Origin: Budorcas taxicolor
Lineage: Eukaryota > Chordata > Mammalia > Artiodactyla > Bovidae
Assembly (NCBI RefSeq): GCF_023091745.1
Contig: NC_068924.1
Span: 72,690,832 to 72,754,831 of the forward strand
DNA: 64,000 bases
Direction of reading: 5' to 3'
Shown: piece after piece, positions 32,541 through 43,828 of the stretch
Numbering within the stretch: position 1 is the first letter of the stretch
Layout: every line of letters begins with the position of its first letter
The notes under the pieces: generated by a model
Told to the model about the DNA's origin: nothing
Database searches by the model: none
The model's input: only the letters and a program-made list of their open reading frames with translations
Position numbers and translations under genes: made by a program

Positions 32541-32862
32541 CAGGACTTCTCCAGGGGTTCAGTGGTTAAGAATCTGCCTGTTAATCCAGGGGATATGGAC
32601 TCGATCCCTGGTCCGGGAAGATTTTAATGCCACAGAGCAACCGAGCCCGCAAGTCGCAACCACTGAAGCCCACACATCCCGCAGTCTGTGCTGCAACGAG
32701 AGAAACCTGCAAAGAGAAGCCTGCAGGCCACAACTAGAGAGAGCCCCTGCTTGCCGCAGTGAGAGGAAGCGCTTGCAGCAGCAAAGACCCAACTCAGACC
32801 CAGATAAATAAACAAGCAAACAAGCAAATGAACAAATGAACGAACAAGCAAAAAAACAAACT
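32541..32862 (+). mobile_element. CHR-type SINE (complete)
   Basis: The head 'caggacttctccaggggttcagtgg', B-box-like 'ggactcgatccctgg' and a body with 'ccgcaagtcgcaaccactg' are followed by a (caaacaag)n-like tail. Confidence 0.9.
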
Positions 32863-32932
32863 CTAGGTGGTTAAGGCATGAAGTCCTAACTCTAGCATGG
32901 ACGGAAAAGTCATTAATAGTGTAATGCTATAT

Positions 32933-33033
32933 CCTCACTGATGTCCGACTCTTTGTGACCCCACGGACTACAGTCCGCCAAGCTCCTCTGGCCATGGAAT
33001 TCTCCAGGCAAGAATGCTGGAGTGGGTGCCATT
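32933..33033 (-). mobile_element. Bov-tA/BovA fragment
   Basis: About 100 bp of inverted BovA body. Confidence 0.85.
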
Positions 33034-33897
33034 CATAAAACCTGCCAAACATATCTTTCCAGCTCTTCTTCCTCAACCTCCTCCATGCTCTTTATGTCTT
33101 CAGCCCCATTGAGCTTCTAGCAGCTCATTCATTCATTCAGCTCGTTCACTCACTTACTCAGCATGAGCATCCACTATGCTGGGCAGTGAATTAGACATAA
33201 AGGCTGCAGCCCTCGTGGAGCTCGCAGTCACTGCCACTACCACATTTTACACACTTAAGCTGTGTCATTTGCCTCAAATCCAGTCACCTTTCTCCTACCC
33301 CTATTCACCTCTATTCCCCAAGGCCCAGCCATTTTCCTCTCCTCTGGTGACCTTTCCAATGCCCCAGACTCAAAGAGATGGGTGCTTCCAGAGCCTTCTA
33401 CCCTGTTATCTGCAGGGTTTTCTCAAAGGCAGGGACCTGTCTTTATTCATCCCTCTATCTTCAAGTATTTGAATAACTGAACGACTGAATGAACGCGGGT
33501 TAGTAAGGATTCCCCAGCTTTGATTAAAGTTGGCCCACCCTTGGCTAATGGTAACTGGTCATGAGCTCAGCTGAGATGAGCTGGCCGTGGGTCTAAGATC
33601 TCTTTGCAAATAAACTGTCAGCAGTTTTCTCTGGAGAACGGTATGGCCTCCTAGAGAATCATGGAGGGTTCTCCAGCCTGGAGTCTCCTGGACTGGAGGA
33701 GAGAGGTCTGTTGAGGAGGGGCACGGGAGCCAGGGAGGTGTTTCTGGTCCCAGCTAGTTCAAGCCACCAGCGCCAGCTGTCCCCTGTGGCCTCTGAGGAG
33801 AGCTGAGGTAACCATGGCAACCAGGCACCGGAGCCAGGAATGGATGGAGCCAGATCCATGGAGAGGCCTGCGGGCCAGGCCGGGCTCCAGGGTCACC
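33034..33897. other. Old repeat remnants and single-copy DNA
   Basis: 33120-33230 resembles the ancient unassigned repeat ('cattcattcattcagctcg', 'cagccctcgtggagctcgcagtc'). 33240-33480 resembles an L2 3' end ('aaggcagggacctgtctttattc'). 33481-33897 has no recognised element. Confidence 0.5.
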
Positions 33898-33942
33898 GTG
33901 TGTGTGTGTGTGTGTATGTGTGTGTGTGCGTGTGTGTGTGTA
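33898..33942. repeat. (TG)n microsatellite
   Basis: About 22 TG units with two interruptions (tgtatg and tgcgtg). Alternating purine-pyrimidine sequence of this kind can adopt Z-DNA. Confidence 0.95.
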
Positions 33943-34084
33943 AGGTACAGGAGGAAATGAAGGGGTGCTCCAGGACTGGCTGTGGGAAAGGGGCAACCGT
34001 AAGGCAGAGATTCAGCGCTCTGAGTTGGTTAACCATCATTATGCATCATATGGTACACAGTTCCCTAGGTCCCAGCCCCCTTCT

Positions 34085-34580
34085 CTGAGAATAGGAAAGA
34101 AAGATGGAGTGAGGAATATGGGGGGAGAAACTGATACTGGGAAGAGAGAGGCAGGAGGCGGAGAGGGAGGGAGAAAGAGATTATTAGGAGGAGAGAGAAA
34201 GAGGAACAGGGCAGATTCCCGCATAAAGTACCAACAGAGGACAGACAGACAGAAAGGGATACGGAGACCGAAAGACACAGAGCTGCAGAGACGCGCAGAG
34301 AGATGAAGGAATAAAGCGAATAAGAGATGGAGAATGAAAGGGAAAAAAAAAAGAAAAGGTGAGACAGAGCTAGAGGAAGGATTAAACAGAGAGAAGCAAA
34401 AGGAGGCTGAAGAACACTGGGGCACGAAATCAGAACCAACAAGAGGGTAACAGAGAGAAGGTAGGCGAGAGAGACCAGCAGAGGAAAGAAAGGGACTTGG
34501 AAGAAAGAGAGAGTGGCTTATGAGGAAAAGAAAAAGGAACCAGAAATAGAGAGATGAGCAGGAAAGGGGGCAGGAGATAG
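34085..34580. repeat. Polypurine (GA-rich) region
   Basis: Nearly 500 bp in which the + strand is overwhelmingly A and G, with only short pyrimidine interruptions ('ggaggcggagagggaggg', 'gaaagggaaaaaaaaaaga'). It is not a simple repeat of one unit. The opposite strand gives spurious low-complexity open frames. Confidence 0.85.
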
Positions 34581-34849
34581 AGGCTGAAAGACGATCAGAT
34601 TGGCAGTGGGTGTCCAGCCCCGCCCCACTGGGATCTGAGCCCCAGCCATGGGAGGGACCTGGGAGAACCTCTATCTGCCCTAGGAAAGGTCACGAGAGCT
34701 GTGCCCCTTGCTTCCCCAGGAGAACAGCCAATGTCCCATCAGTGCCCCCAGGCCCAGACACAAGGGGCCCGGCGGCTCAGTGGGGACCACTGGGAACAGC
34801 GGTGGTGATGATGCCGCAGGAGGCTGGCTGCTGAAGTGTTTCCTGGTGG

Positions 34850-35190
34850 AGGCTGCGTTCCCCAGTCTCCATATGTCCCGCGCATATGTTTAGCAACCTG
34901 CCTCCAAACTGGGAGCTGTATTTACGCCCAGGGCGGGTGACAGTCTATTGTCGGAGAAAGGAAGCTAGCAGTGTTTTATATTTCAAGGTGTTACTGCCAT
35001 CTTTGCAGGTTGGGATTCCCGGGCAACCTGCAGCTCTTGCCTAGTGGAAAAATAAGAGCTACTGTGTTGCCGCCAAGAGATAAATTCCTCCCAGACGTGG
35101 TGCCAGCAAGGAGATTTTTCTCTTTCAAAGAACTTAAGACGCCTTTTCCCCTCTGAAGATAAATGAGAGCTACAGAACCTGGGTTATCAC
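34850..35190. promoter_or_regulatory. Candidate conserved non-coding element
   Basis: A repeat-free AT-richer block contains 'gttttatatttcaagg', 'gaaaaataagagctactg', 'agagataaattcc' (GATA) and 'ctctttcaaagaactt' (TCF/LEF-like ctttcaaag). It has no coding signal and lies between GC-rich single-copy DNA and an MLT1 relic. Confidence 0.4.
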
Positions 35191-35324
35191 GTTTTTGCCT
35201 TGGCTGCTGGGAAGCTCGAATCTAAATGGTCATAATTCACGCATGTATAACCAGTTTCCAAGTTGGTGATTCTTGACTCCTTTGGATCACCAGGGCTTTC
35301 TACAGCCCCTGGTACTGTGCGTGA

Positions 35325-35725
35325 AATGATTTCGTCTGCTCCGTCACAAAGCACCATAGATTGGATGGCTTTAACCACAAACATATATTTTTCACAGTTT
35401 TGGAGGCTGGGAAATTTAAGATCAAGGTGCCAGCAGATTCAATGACTGGTGAAGACCCTCTTTCTGGCTTACAGATGGTGCTCTCTCTCTCTCTATATAT
35501 ATATATAGATAGATAGATATAGATTTTTTTTTCTTCTGCATCCTCATATGACAAAGAAAGGAGGCTCTGGTGTTTCTTCCTCATACCGGGGCACTGATAT
35601 CATCATGGGGGTCTATATAACAAGCCTAATAATCTCCCAAAGACCTTACCTCCAAATACCATCACGCTGTGGGTAGGAATTCCACATGTGAATCTGGGGG
35701 GACATGTTCAATCTATACTGATTCC
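35325..35725 (-). mobile_element. MLT1-like LTR, inverted
   Basis: 'cagttttggaggctgggaaat', 'atcaaggtgccagcagattc', 'agaccttacctccaaatacc' and 'gaatctggggggacatg' follow the reverse complement of an MLT1-type LTR. A microsatellite interrupts it. Confidence 0.75.
35481..35525. repeat. Compound (CT)n(AT)n(GATA)n microsatellite
   Basis: ctctctctctct is followed by atatatatata and then gatagatagata inside the LTR, with a T run just downstream. Confidence 0.93.
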
Positions 35726-35816
35726 ATTAATGTACATTTTTCTGCAGAGGAATTTTCAGCTTCTCAACATTCTCAAAGCTGTTCATGACCTTTAAAGGGT
35801 TAAGGAAAAGGGAGCA

Positions 35817-35945
35817 GGGACTAGCCTGGTGGTCCAGTGATTGAGACTCTGTGCTTTCACTGCAGAGGGCACGGGTTCGATCCCTGGTTGGGAAACTAAA
35901 ATGGTGCATGCTGCAAGGCGTGGCCGAAAGAAAAAAAAGAAAAGG
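35817..35945 (+). mobile_element. CHR-type SINE
   Basis: The head 'gggactagcctggtggtccag' and exact B-box 'gggttcgatccctgg' are followed by an A-rich tail. Confidence 0.88.
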
Positions 35946-36349
35946 GAGGGGGCAGTCAGGGTTTGGCTTATACCATCCCTTGGCTAACTAGCCCTTTCTT
36001 TGAAGCCACACCTTCTGTGAGGTGGGGGCAACATGGTGGGAGTAGCTGATAATTGCTGTCATGAAGATGAAGCCAGCTGACACACACAGCCCGGGGTAGA
36101 GCCGACAGCAGGACTTGATCACGGTTGGTTGTCCCGATTGTTTTACCAAGTTACCTGCTGGTGTGACTTCTAGCATGGTGCCTTGTATACAGCAGGCACT
36201 CAATAAACACGTACCTGCCTGCCTAATTTTCTATCTGAGCTTCTCAGTGTCCCTAGTGCCTCTACTGGGCCTCTGTAAATGTGGCCTGAACTAGAGGGAT
36301 CTGAGAAGAAAGGGCGTGTGTCAGAAGACTTGCAATAAACCCCGTTTCT
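35946..36349. other. Single-copy DNA with L2 tail
   Basis: 36165-36225 resembles an L2 or MIR 3' end ('cagcaggcactcaataaacacg'). The rest has no recognised element. Confidence 0.5.
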
Positions 36350-36445
36350 GAGGCTTCTCTAGCTGTCCAGGGGGTGCAGGTTCAGTCCCTGTTGGTGAGC
36401 TAGGATGCTACCTGCTACGTGGAAAAAATAAAAAGGAAAATAAAC
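36350..36445 (+). mobile_element. CHR-type SINE, short
   Basis: A degenerate tRNA head 'aggcttctctagctgtccag' and 'ggttcagtccctg' are followed by an A-rich tail. Confidence 0.65.
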
Positions 36446-37656
36446 CCTGTTTCTGTCCAGGCCCCTCTCACAAAAGGACTCTCCCCTTCCCCCACTCCCA
36501 TTTAGGCCAAGCAAGCTCACCTGTCCTGTCTTTTCTGTCTTTGCATTAACTGTGCTGGGGGGACTTGAGCCCAGGTGGGGAGAAGAGGCTCCCAGAGGGC
36601 TGCCTCCTTCTGCCAGAAGCACCAGAGCAAATGATGAAGACAAGAAGGGCAGACGCATTAGTGCTAGCAGCGTCCCTTTCCCGGGTAGAGGGAACAGCCG
36701 GTGCAAAGGCCCTGGGGTGGGAATATGTCTGGCATGCAGCTGTTGGAGCCAGTGTGACTGGGGCAGGATAAATGAGGTAGGAGATGGAAGGAGAGGAGAT
36801 AAGGCTCTAGCGGGGAGAATGGGTAAGCCTGCTGTTTCATTGTCAGAACTTCAGCTCTTACTCTGAGAAGCAGCGTGGACATGCCGGGCTGCCCTTTGAT
36901 CTGTCCTCCACCTTGGTTCTCAGAGGTCTGCACTGGGCTGGGGATGATCTGTGGGAAAACCCCTAGCAGAAGTGAACGCCTCTGTGGATGAGAGAAAGGC
37001 CTGGATCACGGTCTCTGGTAAGCCACAGGAAGGCCATGTGTGCAGAGTCCTGAGCCTGGATAGTCCCTGTGTCCCTGGACCACTGGCATGGGCATCTTCG
37101 GCCTTTGATTTCTGAGCCCAACGGTGAAGGCTGGAGCTCCCTCCCAGAACTGAGGTTGGCTGAGTCTTTGGGGCTGGCTGTTGTGGCCAGTGGTTCCCGG
37201 GGGAGCTTGCTTTTGCGAGTGAGAGTACATGACGGAGAGAGGAACAGGACAATCCAGGCAAAAGTAGGATCCTGAGTCAGGGGAAGACAGGTAAAAGGCG
37301 TGAACAGGGCAGGGAACTCGAGGTATTTATACGGACACCAAGGTCTGAGCTGGAAGGGAATTCACAGCCCATTTTATCCAACCTGTACAAGTCAGAGAGG
37401 GCAAGGCCGTCTCCAGCTCACAAGCCTATCACTAATTTCAGGTAGAATCTTCATCTACTGACAACCAGGGTGGCCAACCCCTCCACCCCCACTCCCGTTG
37501 CCTCCAAGTTTTGAGCATACTCAGGGCTCCATGGAGCCCTCTTTGGGCTTAATTATTCCCTTGAGTTGTCAGTTTGTTTTAGAGGGTAGTGGTTCTGGGC
37601 TCTAGAAAGTGAAGTATGAATTGTACAGTGAGTTTTATCTCTATTAATAAAGTGGT
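36446..37656. other. Mostly single-copy region
   Basis: 36687-36800 matches the ancient repeat of 31733-32480. The remainder has no recognised element. Overlapping open frames at 36552-37275 on both strands look random. Confidence 0.5.
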
Positions 37657-37667
37657 AAGGCTCAGCT

Positions 37668-37856
37668 AAGAGTTGGACACGACTGAACAAATTCGCTTTC
37701 ACTTTTTACTTTCATGCATTGGAGAAGGAAATGGCAGCCTACTGCAGTGTTCTTGCCTAGAGAATCCCAGGGACGGCAGAGCCTGGTGGGCTGCCTGCCG
37801 TCTACGGGGTCGCACAGAGTCGGACACGACTGAAGCGACTTAGCAGCAGCAGCAGC
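37668..37856 (+). mobile_element. Bov-A2 SINE with 11-bp target duplication
   Basis: A 5'-truncated dimer with 'ctttcactttttactttcatgc' linker and CAG tail is flanked by identical aaggctcagct at 37657-37667 and 37857-37867. Confidence 0.96.
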
Positions 37857-37867
37857 AAGGCTCAGCT

Positions 37868-38399
37868 TGGCCTCATAGGAAGTGTGGGAGGGTCACCCCC
37901 TATTCCCAGAAGTGGCCTTGGGGTCTTTCCCTGCCGTGGACCATGAGAAGGGACTGGGCCACTTCTGCCTTCACTGGGCAGTCTCATGTCTAGTGAGTCC
38001 CAAGGTGGATGGATAGCTTTTGCTATGGTCTGGGAGCATCTCAAAAGCAGGGGCTGCCTCTGTCAGGCTCACCTTTAAATGCCCAGTGTTTAGCCAGCTG
38101 CTGGCCCACGGGCAGGACTCTAAAATACTGACCGGATAAAGGAAACCTCTGAACTGAAGGATCTTTCCCCAGAATGCAGCACACTCTCTCTAAATACACG
38201 GGGCTCAAAGGCAGAGATTATCAGAACAAGATTTTTTTTTTTACCAGGATGAATATGCTATTTGTTATTTTCCCTTTAGAGGAATTTATCTTCTACTTCT
38301 GCTTTGCTAAAGCTAACACTTATTGATTTATTTGATTCACTGCTTCATTCACTAGGTATTTATCAATTCCTTACCAGGTGCCAGATGCTGAGAATTAGA
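37868..38399. other. Single-copy DNA with weak L2 remnant
   Basis: 38035-38140 weakly resembles an L2 3' end. A T run lies at 38232-38243. 38250-38400 resembles an old repeat that I cannot assign. Confidence 0.4.
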
Positions 38400-38720
38400 C
38401 AGTGGAAGTGAATGGTTCGCGAATCCTCGGTCATGAGCCTCTGTGATCTGCTCTGGGGTAATTGTCTGAGTGGACCCAGGGTCTTGTCGCAAAGGCTGGC
38501 CTCGAAAAGAGGGAGCCAGAATGCAGACATTCTGGGGGCACTTTATGGAGTGAAGCTGTTTATGCTGGAGAAGCATTTCTATAAACTGCACATGGAGCCT
38601 TTTTTCCGCCTTATAATTGGCTCGGGCTCCTCTGTAACTGGGGATAAATCTGACATAAGCCTGTCTCTAAGTTTATTAGAGGTTTACATATTTGGAATAA
38701 AAAGTAAGGGATCTGGCAGG
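38400..38720. promoter_or_regulatory. Candidate conserved non-coding element
   Basis: A repeat-free block has many AT-rich core words: 'ctttatggag' and 'gtttatgctg' (CDX/HOX-like tttat), 'tctataaactg', 'cttataattgg' (homeodomain), 'ggggataaatctg' (GATA) and 'gtttattagagg'. No coding signal. The motif density suggests an enhancer. Confidence 0.45.
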
Positions 38721-39244
38721 CAGTAGCAGAGAAAGAGAAAAACCTGGGTAGAAGGAAAAAACAGGAGAGAAGCTGGACCAATAGGGTTGACCCTCATCTG
38801 CAAGTCAGCAGATGAACTTGGCTTCCATGGACCTGCTGCGTTCTGTGAGGTTCCACAGCTGCACAGCAAGTCAGCTGGCTAAAATCACTTGATAAACCAG
38901 GAAATACTCCCCTTTACCTCTCCTCCGGGAGTTTTTTTTCCCTATCTTCCTTTGCAAGCCTCTCAAACTTCCTCTTTTGTCAGAATGCTAGACGGAGGTC
39001 AGTAGACATCGCTGTGCAAAACAAGACAAAGTCAGAGAAAAGCTGACGGTTGCCTAATGCTTGTTAACTCAGGAATGAGAGCCACTCCATATTTTGTTGG
39101 TGGAAGGGTCTTGAAGGTCAGTTAGCTTATTGGCACATGGACTAGCTGTTCCCATTAAATGAGTCAGTCACCATGTGAACATTAATTTGAGTAAATGAAT
39201 CAGCCTCTCTCCGAGAAAGAAAAAAGATGCCATTAAGCAGTGTG
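38721..39244. other. Single-copy region
   Basis: No recognised element. Confidence 0.4.
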
Positions 39245-39450
39245 GACGTGCACCAACACACACACTTACATAAGCACAAACATGTACTATAACACACACA
39301 TACACAGATATATACCATTACATGTAACACATATATACACCGTAAGCATAGACATGTCCCCCTATACACACACACACACACAAGCATGGGCATGTACACA
39401 CACAAGCACAGACAGATAGACACACACACACACACACACACACACACTCA
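39245..39450. repeat. Degenerate (CA)n array
   Basis: CA-rich throughout, with cleaner runs at about 39365-39381 and 39421-39447. The remainder is diverged acac and atac text, which suggests an old expanded array. Confidence 0.9.
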
Positions 39451-40030
39451 AGCGGAAGGCTAGCCAACCATCCCAGTTCCTTCCATCTCTGAGGTCCTGG
39501 GAGCTCACAGGTCCTGTCACAGTGACAGCCACGTGTGGATCTGTCCTTGGAGCTGGCCCGGCAGGGAGTCAGGTTTCTGAGCCCTACTCTCTGTAGCTAT
39601 CTGGCACCTGAGCATATAGAATGAACATCAAAATCAAGGACTACAGGTTGGCCTCACCTTCTTGTCATCACACCCAGTACACAACCCGGAGGCCTGAGAG
39701 CCCTGCATGACCCCTGAAGGGTCACTTAGCTTCACACAGGCAGCCCTTCCTGGGTAGATGGAACTTGTAGGCCAGTCACCGGCCTGTGTCACAGAAGTCA
39801 AGGCCACTGCAGTCAGAACATTGAGGACTCTTTCTAGTTGGGCTGCTGCTCTGCTCAGTGAGTTACCCTACCTCCCTGACTTTCACTTTGCTCATCTGTG
39901 AAATGGGGATGATTCTGAAACCACAGGGTTATCAGAAGAACGGAGAGACAATGCGCGTGAAGGAGTGAGTCAGGATATAGAAACTGGACTCTGGAATACG
40001 GCTGACTGCCTGGGTTCAGAGTCCAACTCA
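39451..40030. other. Single-copy DNA with forward MIR remnants
   Basis: 39850-39975 is a forward MIR ('cttgctcatctg'-type core: 'ctttgctcatctgtgaaatggggatg'). 39978-40030 is the start of a second MIR ('actgcctgggttcagag') cut off by the BovB insertion. Confidence 0.6.
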
Positions 40031-42197
40031 AACAAGACCAGGAGCTGACTGTGGCTCAGATCATGAACTCCTTATTACCAAATTCAGACTCAAATTGAAG
40101 AAAGTAGGGAAAACTGCTAGACCATTCAGGTATGACCTAAATCAAATCCCTTATGATTATACAGTGGAAGTGAGAAATAGATTTAAGGGCTTAGATCTGA
40201 TAGATAGAGTGCCTGATGAACTATGGAATGAGGTTCGTGACATTGTACAGGAGACAGGGATCAAGACCATCCCCATGGAAAAGAAATGCAAAAAAGCAAA
40301 ATGGCTGTCTGGGGAGGCCTTACAAATAGCTGTGAAAAGAAGAGAGGCGAAAAGCAAAGGAGAAAAGGAAAGATAAAAGCGTCTGAATGCAGAGTTCCAA
40401 AGAATAGCAAGGAGAGATAAGAAAGCCTTCTTCAGTGATCAATGCAAAGAAATAGAGGAAAACAACAGAATGGGAAAGACTAGAGATCTCAAGAAAATTA
40501 GAGATCCCAAGGGAACATTTCATGCAAAGACGGGCTCGATAAAGGACAGAAATGGTATGGATCTAACAGAAGCAGAAGATATTAAGAAGAGGTGGCAAGA
40601 ATACACGGAAAAACTGTACAAAAAAGATCTTCACGACCCAGATAATCATGATGATGTGATCACTAATTTAGAGCCAGACATCTTGGAAAGTGAAGTCGAG
40701 TGGGCCTTACAAAGCATCACTACGAACAAAGCTAGTGGAGGTGATGGAATTCCAGTTGAGCAGTTTCAAATCCTGAAAGATGATGCTGTGAAAGTGCTGC
40801 ACTCAATATGCCAGCAAATTTGGAAAACTCAGCAGTGGCCACAGGACTGGAAAAAGTCAGTTTTCATTCCAATCCCAAAGAAAGGCAATGCCAAAGAATG
40901 CTAAAACTACCGCACAGTTGCACTCATCTCACACACTAGTAAAGTAATGCTCAAAATTCTCCAAGCCAGGCTTCAGCAATACGTGAACTGTGAACTCCCT
41001 GATGTTCAAGCTGGTTTTAGAAAAGGCAGAGAAACCAGAGATCAAATTGCCAACATCCACTGGATCATGGAAAAAGGAAGAGAGTTCCAGAAAAACATCT
41101 ATTTCTGCTTTATTGACTATGCCAAAGCCTTTGACTGTGTGGATCACAATAAACTGTGGAAAATTCTGAAAGAGATGGGAATACCAGACCACCTGACCTG
41201 CCTCTTGAGAAATCTGTATGCAGGCCAGGAAGCAACAGTTAGAACTGGACATGGAAAAACAGGCTGGTTCCAAATAAGAAAAGGAGTATGTCAAGGCTGT
41301 ATATTGTCACCCTGCTTATTTAACTTATATGCAGAGTACATCATGAGAAACGCTGGACTGGAAGAAACACAAGCTGGAATTAAGATTGCCGGGAGAAATA
41401 TCAATAACCTCAGGTATGCAGATGACACCACCCTTAAGGCAGAAAGTGAAGAGGAGCTAAAAAGCCTCTTGATGAAAGTGAAAGAGGAGAGCGAAAAAGT
41501 TGGCTTAAAGCTCAACATTCGGAAAACAAAGATCATGGCATCCGGTCCCATCACTTCATGGGAAATAGATGGGGAAACAGTAGAAACAGTGTCAGACTTT
41601 TTTTTGGGCTCCAAAATCAGTGCAGATGGTGACTGCAGCCATGAAATTAAAAGATGCTTACTCCTTGGAAGAAAAGTTATGACCAACCTAGATAGTATAT
41701 TCAAAAACAGAGACATTACTTTGCCGACTAAGGTCCGTCTAGTCAAGGCTATGGTTTTTCCTGTGGTCATGTAGGGCTATGAGAGTTGGACTGTGAAGAA
41801 GGCTGAGCACCAAAAGAATTGATGCTTTTGAACTGCGGTGTTGGAGAAGACTCTTGAGAGTCCCTTGGACTGCCAGGAGATCCAATCAGTCCATTCTGAA
41901 GGAGATCAACCCTGGGATTTCTTTGGAAGGAATGATGCTAAGGCTGAAGCTCCAGTACTTTGGCCACCTCATGCGAAGAGTTGACTCATTGGAAAAGACT
42001 CTGATGCTGGGAGGGATTGGGGACAGGAGGAGAAGGGGAAGACCGAGGATGAGATGGCTGGATGGCATCACCGACTCGATGGACATGAGTCTGAGTGAAC
42101 TCCGGGAGATGGTGATACACAGGGAGGCCTGGCGTGCTGCGATTCATGGGGTCATGAAGAGTTGGACACGACTGAGCGACTGAACTGAACTGAACTG
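40031..42197 (+). mobile_element. BovB LINE, 2.2-kb 5'-truncated copy
   Basis: This is the longest BovB copy here, covering roughly the 3' two-thirds of the element. It starts within ORF2 at 'caagaccaggagctgactgtgg' and ends with the repeated ctgaa terminus. It has inserted into a MIR. BovB is a non-LTR retrotransposon abundant in ruminants and acquired by them horizontally (established knowledge). Confidence 0.97.
40095..42180 (+). pseudogene. BovB ORF2 reverse transcriptase pseudogene
   Basis: In the intact family, ORF2 encodes an endonuclease and a reverse transcriptase that copies the element's RNA into nicked chromosomal DNA. This copy lacks most or all of the endonuclease. In the open stretch 40947-41774 the reverse-transcriptase motifs are clear: FIDYAKAFD (residues 55-63), CQGCILSP (115-122) and the catalytic YADD (157-160). 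40095-40904 encodes the linker before the RT domain. 41854-42183 encodes the C-terminal tail with MRWLDGITDSMD. The frame is broken by in-frame stops at 40374-40376 (TAA), 40902-40904 (TAA) and 41772-41774 (TAG). A +1 shift follows between 41775 and 41854, near an extra A in an A-rich run at about 41811. It is therefore inactive, although the catalytic residues are intact. Confidence 0.95.
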
Positions 42198-43828
42198 TAG
42201 GATTTTGGGAGGAACAGAGTTGCAGGGCTAAGCGAGATTCCTGGGCTTCAGTAAGAGCTCAATAAAGTTCTTGTCTGTGACCTTTGCAGCTTGCCCTCCT
42301 TCTAAGCACATAGTAGGCTCACAACACTTAGTGTATCAGTGAGACTTGGTCTGCAAGGAAAATAAGTAGAACAGTCTTGAATACTTACCCTGTGCCTTCT
42401 AGAAACACTTTCCATGTACTATTTCAATGAATCTTGCGGAGGAGGAAACTGAGCTTCGGGGAGGTTAAGTCACAGCCCCCTTCTAATCTGTCTCGGAGTC
42501 CAAGAGTTGCAACATGCTGTCACTGCAAGGAAATTGATCTTAATCCCCATGACTTTCCTGTTGGCTTGAGTGTCCCAGATGAGAGGTCCAGGGCCCATGG
42601 GCAGAAAGAACTGCCCTTGGCCAAAGTCTGCAGTCAATTCCTGGATATTGCCTCAGCCCCCCAATTGACTAAGAATGTGCATGGCCACATCCTTCTTCAG
42701 AAGTTGTTTCCATCAGCGGGCAGAAAGGGTGGACACAGGCTCTTAGTTTAGGGGGTAGATGTGTGGGGGTCTGCTATTAGGTCAGAATGGGAACACGGTA
42801 GCCACTAGCAACTTAGGCGCTGAGAGCAGAAAATGAGGCAGGTGGTTTGGTTAAAAGAACACCGATTTGGAAACAGGACTCAAATTCGCCTAAACTCTGA
42901 AATCAACTTGCTGGCAGATGGATAAATGGTTGCTACCCACCCTGGGCTTAACGTCAGTGTTTTCATCTGTGAAGTGAGAAGTCTGTTTTACGGGTGAGTC
43001 TTAACTTTAAAACTTTTCTGATTGCATTGATGGTTCAATCATCTACGGAGAGGTAGGGACCATATACATTCTCTGTTCTTACTCAGGTTTGGATGTCCAC
43101 GTATGGAGTCACTTCCTTGTTCATAGTTGCATCTTCAGGATTATTTATTGGATTGACTGAATTGTACCAGGAGGACTCTGAGTCCTAAACATGGATGATA
43201 AAGATGATTTTAAAAACCAAAACTTGGAGTTGTTACGTGCTTTCGGATTTTCAAAGCCGCTTTGCACATGTCATCTTCTTCAATATTCACAACTGCCCCG
43301 TAGTGTAGAGCCTATCATCTTCCTTTACAAAACCACAGGGAGGCTCAGAGAAGTTAGGCCACTTGACCAAGGTCACACAGCCAGAATATTCAGCGCCAGG
43401 ATGACCCTCTTTCTGACCTCTTCCCTGCCTACCACTCTCTCCCTGTCTTCTGAGTATATGCCCCCAAAGGTGGTGAAAAGAGAAAGGTTTGAATTCTTGT
43501 GCATTTTTTTGTTGGGCAACTCATGGGAAGTCTTTGAGCTTTTCTCTCTAGCCGTCCCCATCTAATGGAATTGTTTGGAGGCTTCAGCGAGCTGGTGCTT
43601 TAACAGCCTTATCACAATGCCTGTCATACAGTGTGCATTCCTCCTGTTAAAGATTAGGAGTCTAAAGCAGTTTCCCCATCTCTCTTTAGTCTACTCTAAC
43701 GAGAGGGAAAGTCACTTGCTCAAAGCCACACAGCTGGTACACAAAAGAGCCAGCTTTCGAACCTGGGTTTATCCAACCTTAAAACCCGAGCTTCTACTCA
43801 AGTAAGCACTCATGAATGGTAGCTACTA
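42198..43828. other. Single-copy DNA with several MIRs
   Basis: MIR remnants lie at 42370-42520 (minus, 'aggaggaaactgagc'), 42840-42990 (plus, 'gttttcatctgtgaagtgag'), 43240-43385 (minus, 'ccaaggtcacacagccag') and 43690-43805 (minus, 'cttgctcaaagccacacagc'). The remainder has no recognised element. Confidence 0.65.

Noticed and set aside
35817..35945. tRNA gene suggested by an exact B-box gggttcgatccctgg
   Set aside because: It lies in a tRNA-derived CHR-type SINE with an A-rich tail and cannot fold as a full cloverleaf; the same applies to the other SINE heads.
40947..41774. Functional reverse transcriptase gene
   Set aside because: Motifs are intact but the frame is one segment of a 5'-truncated BovB with stops on both sides and a frameshift.
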